Shown here: positions 44,050-52,994 of the stretch, piece by piece
How the letters are laid out: the number at the start of each line of letters is the position of its first letter
Numbering within the stretch: position 1 is the stretch's first letter
Assembly: GCA_040766885.1 (NCBI GenBank)
Contig: JAXGPP010000005.1
Span: 416,921-480,920 of the forward strand
Origin: JAXGPP01 sp040766885
GTDB lineage: Bacteria > Planctomycetota > Planctomycetia > Pirellulales > Thermoguttaceae
Reading direction: 5' to 3'
Length of the DNA stretch: 64,000 bases
Translations under genes and position numbers: made by a program
Notes under the pieces: model-generated
What the model was told of the DNA's origin: nothing
What the model saw: only the letters and a program-made list of their open reading frames with translations
The model's database searches: none

Positions 44050-45294
44050 ATGTTCTCCAAACGGCTCTTGCATCCCCTGCTGAGTACCTTCGTTCTTGCC
44101 TGTGCGGCGGTCATGGCTGCCGCTCAGCAGACGCAACCATCAACTGAAAACCGCAGAGCTCGTGAGAGAGAGACTCAGCAGCGCGTCGAGGCACTGCGGG
44201 CGATCGCCGCGCGGCTGGGCGTGGGTCCCGGTTCAACAATCGCCGATATCGGCGCGGGCAACGGCCGCGATTCGTGGGTTTTCGCAGAAATCGTCGGCGA
44301 GAATGGGAGCGTGTTCGCCGAAGAGATTGACCAGAGTAAGACGGACGGAATCCAGGCGGAGGCCCGCAAGCGTGAATTGCCCCAGGTCAAGGCCGTGCTC
44401 GGCGGAGCCAGCGATCCGAAACTGCCGGCCAACTCGGTGGACATGGCTTACATGAACCGGGTGTACCATCACTTCTCCAAGCCGCGGGAAATGCTGCAAG
44501 GGATCTGGAGGGCACTCAAGCCGGGCGGATACCTCGTGATCGTTGATCAGCGTTTGGGCACGCTCAAGGACTGGGTGCCGCTCGAACAGCGCGCCGAGAA
44601 ACACTTCCTAACGGCGGAAACCACCGTCGTCCGCGAGGCTCGCGAACAAGGCTACCGGTTCGTTGATTACGCCGAGGACGTCTGGAATGCGAAGGACCAG
44701 TTCGTGCTTGTCTTCCAGCGGCCTGCCGACCTTGACGCTCCGAACCGGGATCCGGATCCCCTCCCTCCGTTGCCGGCAACGGTCGCACAGCAGTTGCTTC
44801 CGCCCGCCGACGCGACCTATCGGCGTGTGGCGTTCGTCGCGCTGGGGGAAGGTCGCAAGCTGATCGGCCCGCTGTTGGAGAAGCTGGGCAGCGATGCCGT
44901 CGACATCATTCTTGAGGAATGGGCGACCCAGAAGGATGAGCGGCCGCCGTTGCCGGAGGGCGTGACTCTGCCGTCCGTATTGACCGACCAGGGCAATCCC
45001 AATCTGAATGCCGACCCGCTCGACGCCGTTTACTTCCTTGACACCTACCACCTGCTGTTTCACGGTCCGGCGTTGCTGGAATCATTGCACCAGCGGCTCA
45101 CGCCGCAGGGACGCGTGTACGTGCTCGATCGCCGGGCGTCCAAGGCAATCCCCCGTCGCGAGGCCAGCCATCGCCGCATGATTGCGCCGGAGACGGTCAA
45201 GGAAGAAATGACTCGGGCCGGCTTCATACTGCTCGACGAATTGCCGCCTCCGGCGGACGAGCGGTTTCTGATGGTGTTCGGGAAGAAGCAGTAG
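44050..45294 (+). CDS. Exported class I methyltransferase-like protein with duplicated domain
   Basis: A 414-residue protein. Residues 1-25 look like a signal peptide (HPLLSTFVLACAAVMAAAQ). Residues about 45-230 are a class I SAM methyltransferase fold with motif I IADIGAGNG (64-72) and the post-motif NRVYHHFSKPREMLQGIWRA, then LKPGGYLVIVDQR. Residues about 250-410 repeat the plan: DTYHLLFHGPALLESLHQRL, then LTPQGRVYVLDRR, but without a glycine-rich motif I. The ATG at 44050 follows AAGGG. A secreted SAM-dependent enzyme is odd because SAM is cytosolic; the Planctomycetota do have such annotated proteins. It may methylate a cell-envelope component or have lost activity. Confidence 0.85.
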   Translation: MFSKRLLHPLLSTFVLACAAVMAAAQQTQPSTENRRARERETQQRVEALRAIAARLGVGPGSTIADIGAGNGRDSWVFAEIVGENGSVFAEEIDQSKTDGIQAEARKRELPQVKAVLGGASDPKLPANSVDMAYMNRVYHHFSKPREMLQGIWRALKPGGYLVIVDQRLGTLKDWVPLEQRAEKHFLTAETTVVREAREQGYRFVDYAEDVWNAKDQFVLVFQRPADLDAPNRDPDPLPPLPATVAQQLLPPADATYRRVAFVALGEGRKLIGPLLEKLGSDAVDIILEEWATQKDERPPLPEGVTLPSVLTDQGNPNLNADPLDAVYFLDTYHLLFHGPALLESLHQRLTPQGRVYVLDRRASKAIPRREASHRRMIAPETVKEEMTRAGFILLDELPPPADERFLMVFGKKQ

Positions 45295-45328
45295 GCTATC
45301 CAATCCTCGCTCGCGGAGACCTGATGAC

Positions 45329-46183
45329 ATGAAAAATCAGACAGCAGATCAGATCGGCGTTTGCAGTTGGTCGCTCCAGGCCACCGGGCCGCAAGACCTT
45401 GCCGAGAAGGTGAAGAAACTCGGTCTGAAGAAGGTGCAACTTGGCCTGACGCCGCACCGCGACGATCCGGGCACGTGGGAAGGCGTCCAGGAGATCCTCG
45501 CCGAATCGGGAATCTCAATCGTCTCCGGCATGTTCTCCACCATCGGAGAGGACTACACCACACCCGAGACCATACGCCACACCGGCGGGATCGTGCCGGA
45601 CGAGCATTGGGAAGGAAATCAGACTATCGCCCGGGCCGCGGCAATGCTTGCCCGGCAGATGGGGCTGAAGCTCGTCAGCACCCACGCCGGTTTTCTTCCC
45701 CACGATCCAGGCGATCCCGATTTCGACAAGCTGAGCGGACGGATCGTCGCACTAGCGCAGATGTACGAAGCGATCGGCGCGTCTCTGCTGCTTGAATCCG
45801 GACAGGAATCGGCCGATACGCTCGTGGTGTTCCTTGCCGAGTTGGCCAGGCGAGGCGCGACCAACGTGACGGTGAACTTCGACCCGGCCAACATGATCCT
45901 GTACGACATGGATGAGCCGATCGAGGCCCTGCAAAAGCTCGTGCCCCATGTTCGGCAGGTGCATGTCAAGGACGCCAGGCGGACCGCGGTCAAGGGCCAG
46001 TGGGGCGAAGAAGTCGTCGTTGGCACAGGCCAGGTTGACTGGACGGCCTTTGTCGGCATTCTGGCCGAGAACGACTACGAAGGCGGCTACATCTTCGAGC
46101 GCGAGGCGGGCGGAGACCGGGTGGGAGATATCGCCAAAGGCATCGCCGCGCTGACGGCCGCCATGAAGCAGGTGGCGTCGTAG
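45329..46183 (+). CDS. Sugar phosphate isomerase/epimerase (AP-endonuclease-2 fold)
   Basis: A 284-residue cytosolic TIM barrel of the xylose-isomerase-like family. Metal ligands visible in order: E156 in LLLESGQE, D185 in NFDPANM, H212 in VHVKDA, and E258 in IFERE, matching the conserved set. Family members epimerise or isomerise sugars or cyclitols, and some eliminate from 3-keto-glycosides. It starts 34 bases after the methyltransferase stop and ends before a strong hairpin. Substrate unknown. Confidence 0.9.
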   Translation: MKNQTADQIGVCSWSLQATGPQDLAEKVKKLGLKKVQLGLTPHRDDPGTWEGVQEILAESGISIVSGMFSTIGEDYTTPETIRHTGGIVPDEHWEGNQTIARAAAMLARQMGLKLVSTHAGFLPHDPGDPDFDKLSGRIVALAQMYEAIGASLLLESGQESADTLVVFLAELARRGATNVTVNFDPANMILYDMDEPIEALQKLVPHVRQVHVKDARRTAVKGQWGEEVVVGTGQVDWTAFVGILAENDYEGGYIFEREAGGDRVGDIAKGIAALTAAMKQVAS

Positions 46184-46208
46184 GGTCGTACTCGCCGCGG
46201 TTTCCGGC

Positions 46209-46255
46209 AACCGGCAGCGCGCGTGAAGTGATTCGATAACGCGCGGCTGCCGGTT
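46209..46255. terminator. Strong hairpin between convergent genes
   Basis: AACCGGCAGC-GCGCG (46209-46223) pairs with CGCGCGGCTGCCGGTT (46240-46255) with one bulge, around a 16-base loop. It lies between a rightward gene ending at 46183 and a leftward gene ending at 46254, and overlaps the latter's stop. A bidirectional terminator is likely, though no long U-tract is present. Confidence 0.6.
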
Positions 46256-47150
46256 AACGTGATTGACGCGGCATTTCAAGATCCAGCCGACCTTCCGCCT
46301 TTGCGCGGCGCCGGACTTCGCCGATCAGGCGCTGCCAGTGCCGGGCAAGAAAATGCGGATGGTCGAGGCTGTCCAGGGCGTACTTGCGCGTGGCCAGGGA
46401 GAGGTCGAGATCGGCGACCAGCAGGTCCTCATTCTTGTTGTCAGCCAGCCGCAGCACACTTCCGTCGGGAGCTACGATCTTCGAGTCGCCGGCCGACCAT
46501 TTGCCTCCGCCCTGCGGGCCGACCGAGTTGGCGAAGACGTAGTAGATTGCATTCTCGAATGCCCGCACGGCAATTCCGTCGTGGTCACCTCGCTTCCGGC
46601 GGGAGACCGCCAGTGTGTCCATGCCGGCGTTGGGATGAAACAGGATCTGCGCGCCCGCCATGACCGGCAGCCGGACCAATTCCGGATAGCGCCGTTCATG
46701 ACAGATGACCGCAGTGGCACAAACGCCGTCGATCTCGAACAGGGCAAGCGAGTCTCCAGGAGTGAATACCTGGCGATCGGAGTCGACCAGCTGGCACTTC
46801 GCGTAGCAGTGCACGGGCCGACCCTGGCGGTCGAACACCACCAGGCAATTCTGCAGCTTGCGGCGACGGAAAACGGCCGAACCAACCAGCACATTGATCC
46901 GGTAGTGCGACGCCAACTCCGACACGCCCCCCAGGGCCGCGGCAATCTCTGCGGGCTCAAGGGAACCGAAGTCGTAGGCGTACCCTGTCGTGGCACATTC
47001 GGGAAAGAGGACGGCATCGGCACGGCGGCGGCTCGCCGCACGGACGACATTCTCGATCTTCTCGAGATTCTCGCGGATCGTCGGAGCAAACTTCATCTGC
47101 GCGGCTGCAACGCGCAAACGCGATGCCCCTGCTTCGCCTTGAGACGTCAT
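46254..47150 (-). CDS. Carbon-nitrogen hydrolase (nitrilase superfamily)
   Basis: A 298-residue cytosolic amidohydrolase. The catalytic triad is visible: E51 in LFPECATTGY, K118 in CYAKCQL, C150 in AVICHERRYPE. Length and layout fit the nitrilase superfamily (amidases, carbamoylputrescine-type hydrolases), acting on C-N bonds of amides. The ATG at 47150 has AGGAG upstream. It lies downstream of a sulfatase on the same strand, 64 bp away. The exact amide is not known. Confidence 0.93.
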   Translation of the reverse strand: MTSQGEAGASRLRVAAAQMKFAPTIRENLEKIENVVRAASRRRADAVLFPECATTGYAYDFGSLEPAEIAAALGGVSELASHYRINVLVGSAVFRRRKLQNCLVVFDRQGRPVHCYAKCQLVDSDRQVFTPGDSLALFEIDGVCATAVICHERRYPELVRLPVMAGAQILFHPNAGMDTLAVSRRKRGDHDGIAVRAFENAIYYVFANSVGPQGGGKWSAGDSKIVAPDGSVLRLADNKNEDLLVADLDLSLATRKYALDSLDHPHFLARHWQRLIGEVRRRAKAEGRLDLEMPRQSR

Positions 47151-47214
47151 GACAGCTCCTGAAGCGGCAATATGTGTTCGTCCGCCGGCTCGCAAAGGCA
47201 TGTGGCCGCCGGCT

Positions 47215-48591
47215 CTACCACTGGCGCATTTCCTTATCCCACGCGGCGAATTCTTCGGCAAGTTGATGCACCGTATCGGGGCGGGCGGCCGACAAATCGT
47301 GTTGCTCGCCGGGATCCTCTGCAAGATCGTAGAGTTGCCAAGGTTCTCCGTCTTCCGAACGCAACAGCTTGAAGCGTCCGGAGCGCAGCGCGCTCATCTT
47401 TTCCCAACGGAAGCCGAGCCGCCGGTGCGGTGAGAGACCTCGGCCGGCGAGCGCCTCAAGCGGGCTGCGCCCGTCCAGGGTGCGGTCGGTCGGCAGCGGC
47501 ACCGAGGCCGCGCCGAGTATCAGCGGCGTTAAATCCATGGCAACCAGTGGTTCGTCACACACGGTGCCGGCCGGCAACCGTCGGGGCCAGCGAACCAGGC
47601 AGGGCACGCGAATGCCGCCTTCCCAAAGCGTCACCCCGCCGTCGCGAAAGGGCCGATTCGACGCCACCTCGAGCCCCCGCCGCGGCAACATGAAAGCGCC
47701 GTTGTCCGATAGCAAAACCACCAGCGTGCGGTCGACAAGGTCTTGCTCGTCCAACTGCTTCAGGATCCTGCCGACGCCATCGTCCAATGCGCTCAACACG
47801 GCCCAATAGCGCCTTTGTTCGTCAGGCTCGTCCTCCGGCGAACCGTACATCTCGAAGTATTTCTTCGGCGCTTGCCATACGACCGGCTCGTTCGGCTGAT
47901 GATTGCGCGGGTTGGGATAGTGGGCCGCATTGAACGGCACATAGGCCAAGAACGGCCTGTCGGCGTGGCGTCGAATGAAGTCGCAGGCGGCGTCGGCGAA
48001 CAGGTTGGTGCAGTAACCGTCCATCGTGACGGACTGTGTGCCGCGGTAAAGATCATTGCGTCCGTCGTAGACGTGGCGGTAGTAATGCATGTTCCCCGAC
48101 GCATGCCCCAAGAACTCGTCAAACCCTCGTTCAGTCGGGCGGCTCCCCGCAGCGAATCCAAGATTCCATTTTCCGAAACACCCGGTGACATAGCCGCGTT
48201 CTTTCAGGTACTGCGGCAGTAGCCGCTCGCGATGAGACAGCCCGACCTGCTCTTCTGAAGGATTCCGCCACAGTTGCTCGTTGAGGCCATTGCGCAGCGG
48301 ATGCCGTCCGGTGAGCAACGCGCCGCGCGACGGCATGCAGGAAGGCGAGCCGATGTAGAAGTTCGTGCAACGCACCCCCTCACGGGCAAGCTGGTCGATG
48401 TTCGGCGTTTTCACGTTCGGATTACCGTAACAGCCGAGATCGCCGTATCCGACGTTGTCGACCAGGATGAGCACCACATTCGTAAGTGGCAACTTCGTCT
48501 GTGATTCCGATGCATCGGCGGATCCAGACGGCAGAATCAGAGCGACGGCAAGCACAATGACCGTCGATGTGTGGAGAGATGTCGAATTCAT
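47215..48591 (-). CDS. Secreted arylsulfatase (S1 family)
   Basis: A 458-residue sulfatase. The ATG at 48591 is preceded by GGAAGGA and begins a signal peptide (about 1-28). The metal-site strand reads LILVDNVGYGDLG, with Asn47 in place of the second Asp. Cys85 lies in C-M-P-S-R (85-89), the formylglycine motif, followed by GALLTGRH. KWNLGF replaces the commoner KWHLG. A LLSDNGAF motif follows. The gene diverges from the FAD protein at 48885 across 293 bp. It is most like N-acetylgalactosamine-6-sulfatase-type enzymes but the substrate is unproven. Confidence 0.93.
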   Translation of the reverse strand: MNSTSLHTSTVIVLAVALILPSGSADASESQTKLPLTNVVLILVDNVGYGDLGCYGNPNVKTPNIDQLAREGVRCTNFYIGSPSCMPSRGALLTGRHPLRNGLNEQLWRNPSEEQVGLSHRERLLPQYLKERGYVTGCFGKWNLGFAAGSRPTERGFDEFLGHASGNMHYYRHVYDGRNDLYRGTQSVTMDGYCTNLFADAACDFIRRHADRPFLAYVPFNAAHYPNPRNHQPNEPVVWQAPKKYFEMYGSPEDEPDEQRRYWAVLSALDDGVGRILKQLDEQDLVDRTLVVLLSDNGAFMLPRRGLEVASNRPFRDGGVTLWEGGIRVPCLVRWPRRLPAGTVCDEPLVAMDLTPLILGAASVPLPTDRTLDGRSPLEALAGRGLSPHRRLGFRWEKMSALRSGRFKLLRSEDGEPWQLYDLAEDPGEQHDLSAARPDTVHQLAEEFAAWDKEMRQW

Positions 48592-48884
48592 GTCATCCTT
48601 CCTGCCATCTGCCGCGAAGCGGCGGCAAATGCCTGGAACCGCAGGGTGTGGCCGCTTACACTCCGGGTCATTATAGGTCGCCGGAGCGCACAGCCGCCAC
48701 GGGCTGCAGAATGGGATGAGGCAAGAAAACACCGCCGAAGCCTATGCCGGATATCCCGCGATCGGCGTGCTTCAGATGAGCGCGCAGGGGTCCCGGCCGA
48801 TCGCTTTTCCCTCCAACGGGAAATAGAATATACGCGTCTTCCTCGCATCGCGAGGGCTTCTACGTCCTCCTGTATTGTGCTGCC
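48592..48884. promoter_or_regulatory. Divergent intergenic region
   Basis: A 293-bp space between the leftward sulfatase and the rightward double-FAD gene. It must hold both promoters. I see no coding sequence and no strong repeat in it. Confidence 0.4.
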
Positions 48885-51863
48885 ATGAAACGCCACTGGA
48901 ATACCCGTCCGCAAAAAGCCGCTTCGGTCCTCACCCGTTCTCTTCCGCTTTCGCGCCCGGCGGGGATACTGGCCGCGATGATGTCGATCTTCGGCGGACT
49001 CGTGATGGGCGCCCCCTCGGCGACCGGCGTAGCTGGTTCGATTCGAGAATCGAGCCGCCAGATTCCTGTGGCTTACCAGGTCGACGTAGTCGTCGTCGGG
49101 GGGAGCACGTGGGCTGTGGCCGCCGCGATGGCGGCTTCGGAACAGGGGGCAACCGTGTTCCTTGCCGCGCCTCGGCCTTACCTTGGCGAAGACCTTTGCG
49201 GCACGCTTCGTCTTGCACTGGCGGAGGGGCAGACGCTCGACGATCCGCTCGCCCGGACCATATTTGGCGAGTCTCGTTCCACGACCCCCATGATGGTGAA
49301 GCAGACGCTGGACAAAGCGCTGGTCGACGCGAAGGTGAACTTCCTGTTCGGCTGCTACGCCACCGACGTCCTTCGGGACAAGGATGGCGAACCATGCGGG
49401 ATCATCATGGCCAATCGAGCGGGGCGCCAGGCCGTGGTTGCCAAGATCATTGTCGATGCCACCGATCGGGCGGCAGTCGCACGCCTGGCGGGGGCGAGTT
49501 GCAGGCCCTTCACGGAGGAGACCTGCGATTTTCGGCGCGTGGTTATTGTCAACGACGGGTCGCCTTCCGGCCGCTGTATCGAGCACCGCCTGACGCTGCC
49601 GGCGCCGAACGGCGGCTTCACGGCGTTTGCCGAGATCGAGCAACTGGCCCGGGATCGGACATACCAGAAAGACCAGGCGAGGGCCTCGGAATCGCTGTTC
49701 TTTGTGCCACCCGATTCAATCGTAGGCCAGAAAACTGTGACCGAGTGGCGGCCGGCCGGTAGTCCAAACGTTGGCCATTTCCGACCTGCCGGCGCGAGTC
49801 GGATCTACGTCATCAGCGGTTCGATCGACGCGCCGCGCGACGCGGTTGCCCGACTGCTGGCGCCGACCGGCCTAATGCCCTTGGGCCGACTCGTGGGCCG
49901 AGCGGCGGCCGAGGAGGCTCGCCGGCTTGCCGACCCGGATGGCGCTCACCTGCCGGGCGACGGAACGGACGTGGACGGCGAGGGCGAAGTGAAGGAGCTT
50001 CTGGTCGGGGTGCGACTCACGGATCGTGGTCGGCCGACGGTTCCTGTGAATGAGCGCTCTGTGCCCGTGCTGGGGCAGTACGACGTTGTCGTCATTGGCG
50101 GCGGAACGTCGGGGGCTCCGGCGGCGATCGGCGCGGCGAGGCAAGGGGCAAAGACGCTCGTCGTCGAGTACCAGGAAGGGCTGGGGGGCACGGGTACGGT
50201 CGGCCTGATCGGGCACCCCTACCACGGCAAGGATATCGGCTTCACGCGTGAAGTTCCGTTTCCGGATAAGAGCCGCAATGTCGAACACAAGATGGAGTGG
50301 TATCGCCGCGAGATCCGCCTGGCGGGTGGAGACATCTGGCTCGGCGCGATCGGTTGTGGCGCATTGGTCGAAGGAAACCGCGTCACGGGAGCCGTGGTCG
50401 CCACTCCGCAGGGGCGCGGCGTCGTACGGGCGAAGGTCGTAATCGACGCCACCGGCAACGCCGACATCGCGGTGGCCGCGGGAGCCGGATTCATCTACGG
50501 AGACGACGAAGGCGACATCGCCCTGCAGGGCTCCGGGCTGCCGGTGCGCCCGCTCGACAAGAGCTACGTCAACACGGACTACCTCCTGGTCGAGGAAGCC
50601 GACATGGTGGATGTCTGGTCGGCCCTCGTCGGCGCGCGTCGGGGCATGAAGCCGTCGGTATTCGATGCCGGTTCTCAGATTCAGAACCGCGAGCGGCGCC
50701 GCGTCGTGGGGGATCACGTTCTGCGATACCTCGACCAGGTGATCGGCCGAACCTATCCCGACAGCATCGTCGTTTCGGAAAGCGACTACGACAGCCACGG
50801 CTACCCGACGCAGGCGTTTTTCGCTTTGCTGCCGCACGACGCGAAGTCGCTCAAGGCAAACCACCCTGCCGTCGGCGGCTCCTGCTACACGCCGTACCGC
50901 TGTCTGCTGCCTCAAGGGCTCGACGGCATTCTCGTCACCGGTCTCGGCACGAGCATGGAACGCGATGCCTCGGCGATGATTCGCATGCAGCGGGACCTCC
51001 AGAACCAGGGATATGCAGCCGGGGCCGCTGCGGCGATGGCGGCCGCGTCGGGAAAGGGGACTCGTGAAATCGACATCAAGGCCCTTCAGAAGCACCTGGT
51101 CGCTGTCGGCAACTTGCCGGAAGAAGTGCTCGGTCACTCCGACAATTACCCGTTTAGCTCGCAGGAAGTAGCCTCCGCGGTGCGCGACCTGACCGCTGCC
51201 GACCGGCTGAAGGCAGCCGGCGCTTTGGCCATCGTCCTTGCCCATCACGAAACCGCGATTCCCCTGCTGGAAGACGCTTTCAATAAGGCGCTGGGCGAGA
51301 AGCAACTGACTTTCGCCAGGATCCTGGGCTTCTTCGGCCGAAAGGAAGCTGTGCCGGTGCTGATCGAGGCGCTCGATGAGACCCCTTCCTGGGATGCGAG
51401 GGTGCTTCAGGGGGTGATGGCCGAGTATGCCCATCTGCCGACTCCGGTCGATACGCTGGTACTCGCGCTGGGGTACACCCGCGATCGCCGCGCGTTGCCA
51501 TCGATCCTCCAGAAGCTCGAATCGCTCGATGCTCGGTCGCCGCTTTCGCATCATCGCGCGGTGGCCGTAGCGCTGGAGCAGATCGGCGATCCGAGTGCGG
51601 CCCGGCCGTTGACGGAGCTTCTGGCAAAGCCGGGCATGTCGGGCCACGCGATGACCGAATTGGAGACGCTCTACCAGGACATGGACCGGCGGCGGCGCGA
51701 GGGGGCTCTTCGGGAGATCGTCCTCGCCAGGGCCCTGTACCGCTGCGGCGACGTCGACAATCTGGCGGCGAGCATTCTCCAGGAGTACCGCCGCGATTTG
51801 CGAGGGTTGCTGGCAGCGCACGCCGCCGCGGTCCTCGATGCGGGCAAGAAGGACTGGCGGTAG
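48885..51863 (+). CDS. Large exported protein: two FAD-dependent oxidoreductase domains plus HEAT repeats
   Basis: A 992-residue protein. The N-terminus is basic and then hydrophobic (PAGILAAMMSIFGGLVMGAPSA), a signal peptide or anchor. Two FAD-dependent oxidoreductase domains follow. The first, from about 64, has a degenerate dinucleotide motif VVVVGGSTWAVA with Ser-Thr-Trp where Gly is expected. The second, from about 398, has the intact VVVIGGGTSGAPAA (GGGTSG, 405-410), a VIDATGNADIA strand and a late RCLLPQGLDGILVTG segment as in FAD_oxidored proteins. Residues about 765-990 are HEAT-like helical repeats. The first half may be a duplicated domain that lost FAD binding. Its natural electron acceptor and substrate are unknown; sugar oxidation is plausible from context. 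Confidence 0.87.
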   Translation: MKRHWNTRPQKAASVLTRSLPLSRPAGILAAMMSIFGGLVMGAPSATGVAGSIRESSRQIPVAYQVDVVVVGGSTWAVAAAMAASEQGATVFLAAPRPYLGEDLCGTLRLALAEGQTLDDPLARTIFGESRSTTPMMVKQTLDKALVDAKVNFLFGCYATDVLRDKDGEPCGIIMANRAGRQAVVAKIIVDATDRAAVARLAGASCRPFTEETCDFRRVVIVNDGSPSGRCIEHRLTLPAPNGGFTAFAEIEQLARDRTYQKDQARASESLFFVPPDSIVGQKTVTEWRPAGSPNVGHFRPAGASRIYVISGSIDAPRDAVARLLAPTGLMPLGRLVGRAAAEEARRLADPDGAHLPGDGTDVDGEGEVKELLVGVRLTDRGRPTVPVNERSVPVLGQYDVVVIGGGTSGAPAAIGAARQGAKTLVVEYQEGLGGTGTVGLIGHPYHGKDIGFTREVPFPDKSRNVEHKMEWYRREIRLAGGDIWLGAIGCGALVEGNRVTGAVVATPQGRGVVRAKVVIDATGNADIAVAAGAGFIYGDDEGDIALQGSGLPVRPLDKSYVNTDYLLVEEADMVDVWSALVGARRGMKPSVFDAGSQIQNRERRRVVGDHVLRYLDQVIGRTYPDSIVVSESDYDSHGYPTQAFFALLPHDAKSLKANHPAVGGSCYTPYRCLLPQGLDGILVTGLGTSMERDASAMIRMQRDLQNQGYAAGAAAAMAAASGKGTREIDIKALQKHLVAVGNLPEEVLGHSDNYPFSSQEVASAVRDLTAADRLKAAGALAIVLAHHETAIPLLEDAFNKALGEKQLTFARILGFFGRKEAVPVLIEALDETPSWDARVLQGVMAEYAHLPTPVDTLVLALGYTRDRRALPSILQKLESLDARSPLSHHRAVAVALEQIGDPSAARPLTELLAKPGMSGHAMTELETLYQDMDRRRREGALREIVLARALYRCGDVDNLAASILQEYRRDLRGLLAAHAAAVLDAGKKDWR

Positions 51864-51992
51864 AGAGATCGGGCGTCGTGGTGGACTTTTCAGTCGTCGC
51901 GAGGCTATGATGCGGGATCTGAGACGGTCGGGGATCCGCCTGTCGCGAGTGCTGCGAGCGGCCTCTGTCAAACCCACTGTGAGAGAAGAACC

Positions 51993-52898
51993 ATGAAAAG
52001 TGAGAAGATCGATCTATCGCGGCGATCGTTTCTCGGCGGTGCTGCGGCACTGGCCGCGTCGTCGATGATTTCCAACGTTGCTCCGGCTGCCGCGGCTGCC
52101 AGGCCGAATTCGAACTTCAACGGCGTGCAGATCGGAGTCATCACCTACAGCTACCGATCGTTGCCCGGCTCGGCGGAGGACATTCTCAAGTACGTCACGC
52201 AGTCGGGCATCAGTTCGATCGAACTGATGGGAGACCCGGCCGAGCAGTATGCCGGCGCGCCGCGCGATCGGAAGGCGCTGCTCGACTGGCGACTGTCGGC
52301 CCCGATGGATCGCTATGAGGCGCTCCGCAAGATGTTCAGCGACGCCGGCGTCGGCATTCATATCGTCAAGTTCGGCGACATCGGGAATCCCGGCATGCCC
52401 GACGCGCAGATCGAGTACTACTTCCAGGTTGCCAAGGCGCTCGGCGCCAGGGGGATCACGCGGGAGATCTCGGAAGAGGCGGCGCGGAGGCTGGGGCCGA
52501 TCGCCGACAAGCACGAGATCATGATCGGTTTCCACAACCATACGCAGATGACGCCGACCACCTATGACGGCGAAATCCTCTCGCATGGCAAGTATCTCGG
52601 CATCAACTTCGATATCGGCCACTACGTGGCGGGCACGAACCAGTCGCCCATTCCGATCATCGAAAAGTTCCAGGACCGGATTCTCAGCCTGCACCTCAAG
52701 GACCGGAAGGTGAACAACGGCGCGAATCTGCCCTTCGGCCAGGGCGACACACCTGTTGCACTGGTACTGCAACACTTGAAGCGGAACAAGCTGGCGTTCC
52801 CTGCCGACATCGAACTGGAGTACAAGGTGCCCGAGGACTCGGACGCCGTCCAGGAAGTCACCCGGTGCGTCGAGTTCTGCAAGCAGGCGCTGGCGTAG
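51993..52898 (+). CDS. Tat-exported sugar phosphate isomerase/epimerase
   Basis: A 301-residue xylose-isomerase-like TIM barrel with a Tat signal (SRRSFLGGAAALAAS, twin Arg at 10-11). After it, GVITYSYRSLPGS opens the barrel. GFHNHT, NFDIGHYV, SLHLKDRK and IELEYK supply the expected metal and substrate residues. Tat export implies it folds with its metal in the cytoplasm and acts outside. Together with the cytosolic relative at 45329 it gives two such isomerases in one region. It is followed by a double hairpin. Confidence 0.91.
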   Translation: MKSEKIDLSRRSFLGGAAALAASSMISNVAPAAAAARPNSNFNGVQIGVITYSYRSLPGSAEDILKYVTQSGISSIELMGDPAEQYAGAPRDRKALLDWRLSAPMDRYEALRKMFSDAGVGIHIVKFGDIGNPGMPDAQIEYYFQVAKALGARGITREISEEAARRLGPIADKHEIMIGFHNHTQMTPTTYDGEILSHGKYLGINFDIGHYVAGTNQSPIPIIEKFQDRILSLHLKDRKVNNGANLPFGQGDTPVALVLQHLKRNKLAFPADIELEYKVPEDSDAVQEVTRCVEFCKQALA

Positions 52899-52918
52899 TC
52901 ACGGCCGGGCCTATTCGC

Positions 52919-52962
52919 GGCGCGGCTTGAGTCGGGCGACATCGCCCGATCCAGGCCGCGCC
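52919..52962. terminator. Nested double hairpin between convergent genes
   Basis: Outer stem GGCGCGGC (52919-52926) with GCCGCGCC (52955-52962); inner stem TCGGGCG (52932-52938) with CGCCCGA (52943-52949) and loop ACAT. It lies between stops at 52898 and 52995, so a bidirectional terminator is likely. Confidence 0.55.
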
Positions 52963-52994
52963 CGCGGTTCCATCGCGGCACTTCTGCCGAGGTT

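Noticed and set aside
49872..51977. Leftward 701-codon frame opposite the double-FAD gene
   Set aside because: Despite its length it is antisense to an intact FAD motif and HEAT repeats and shows no motif of its own.
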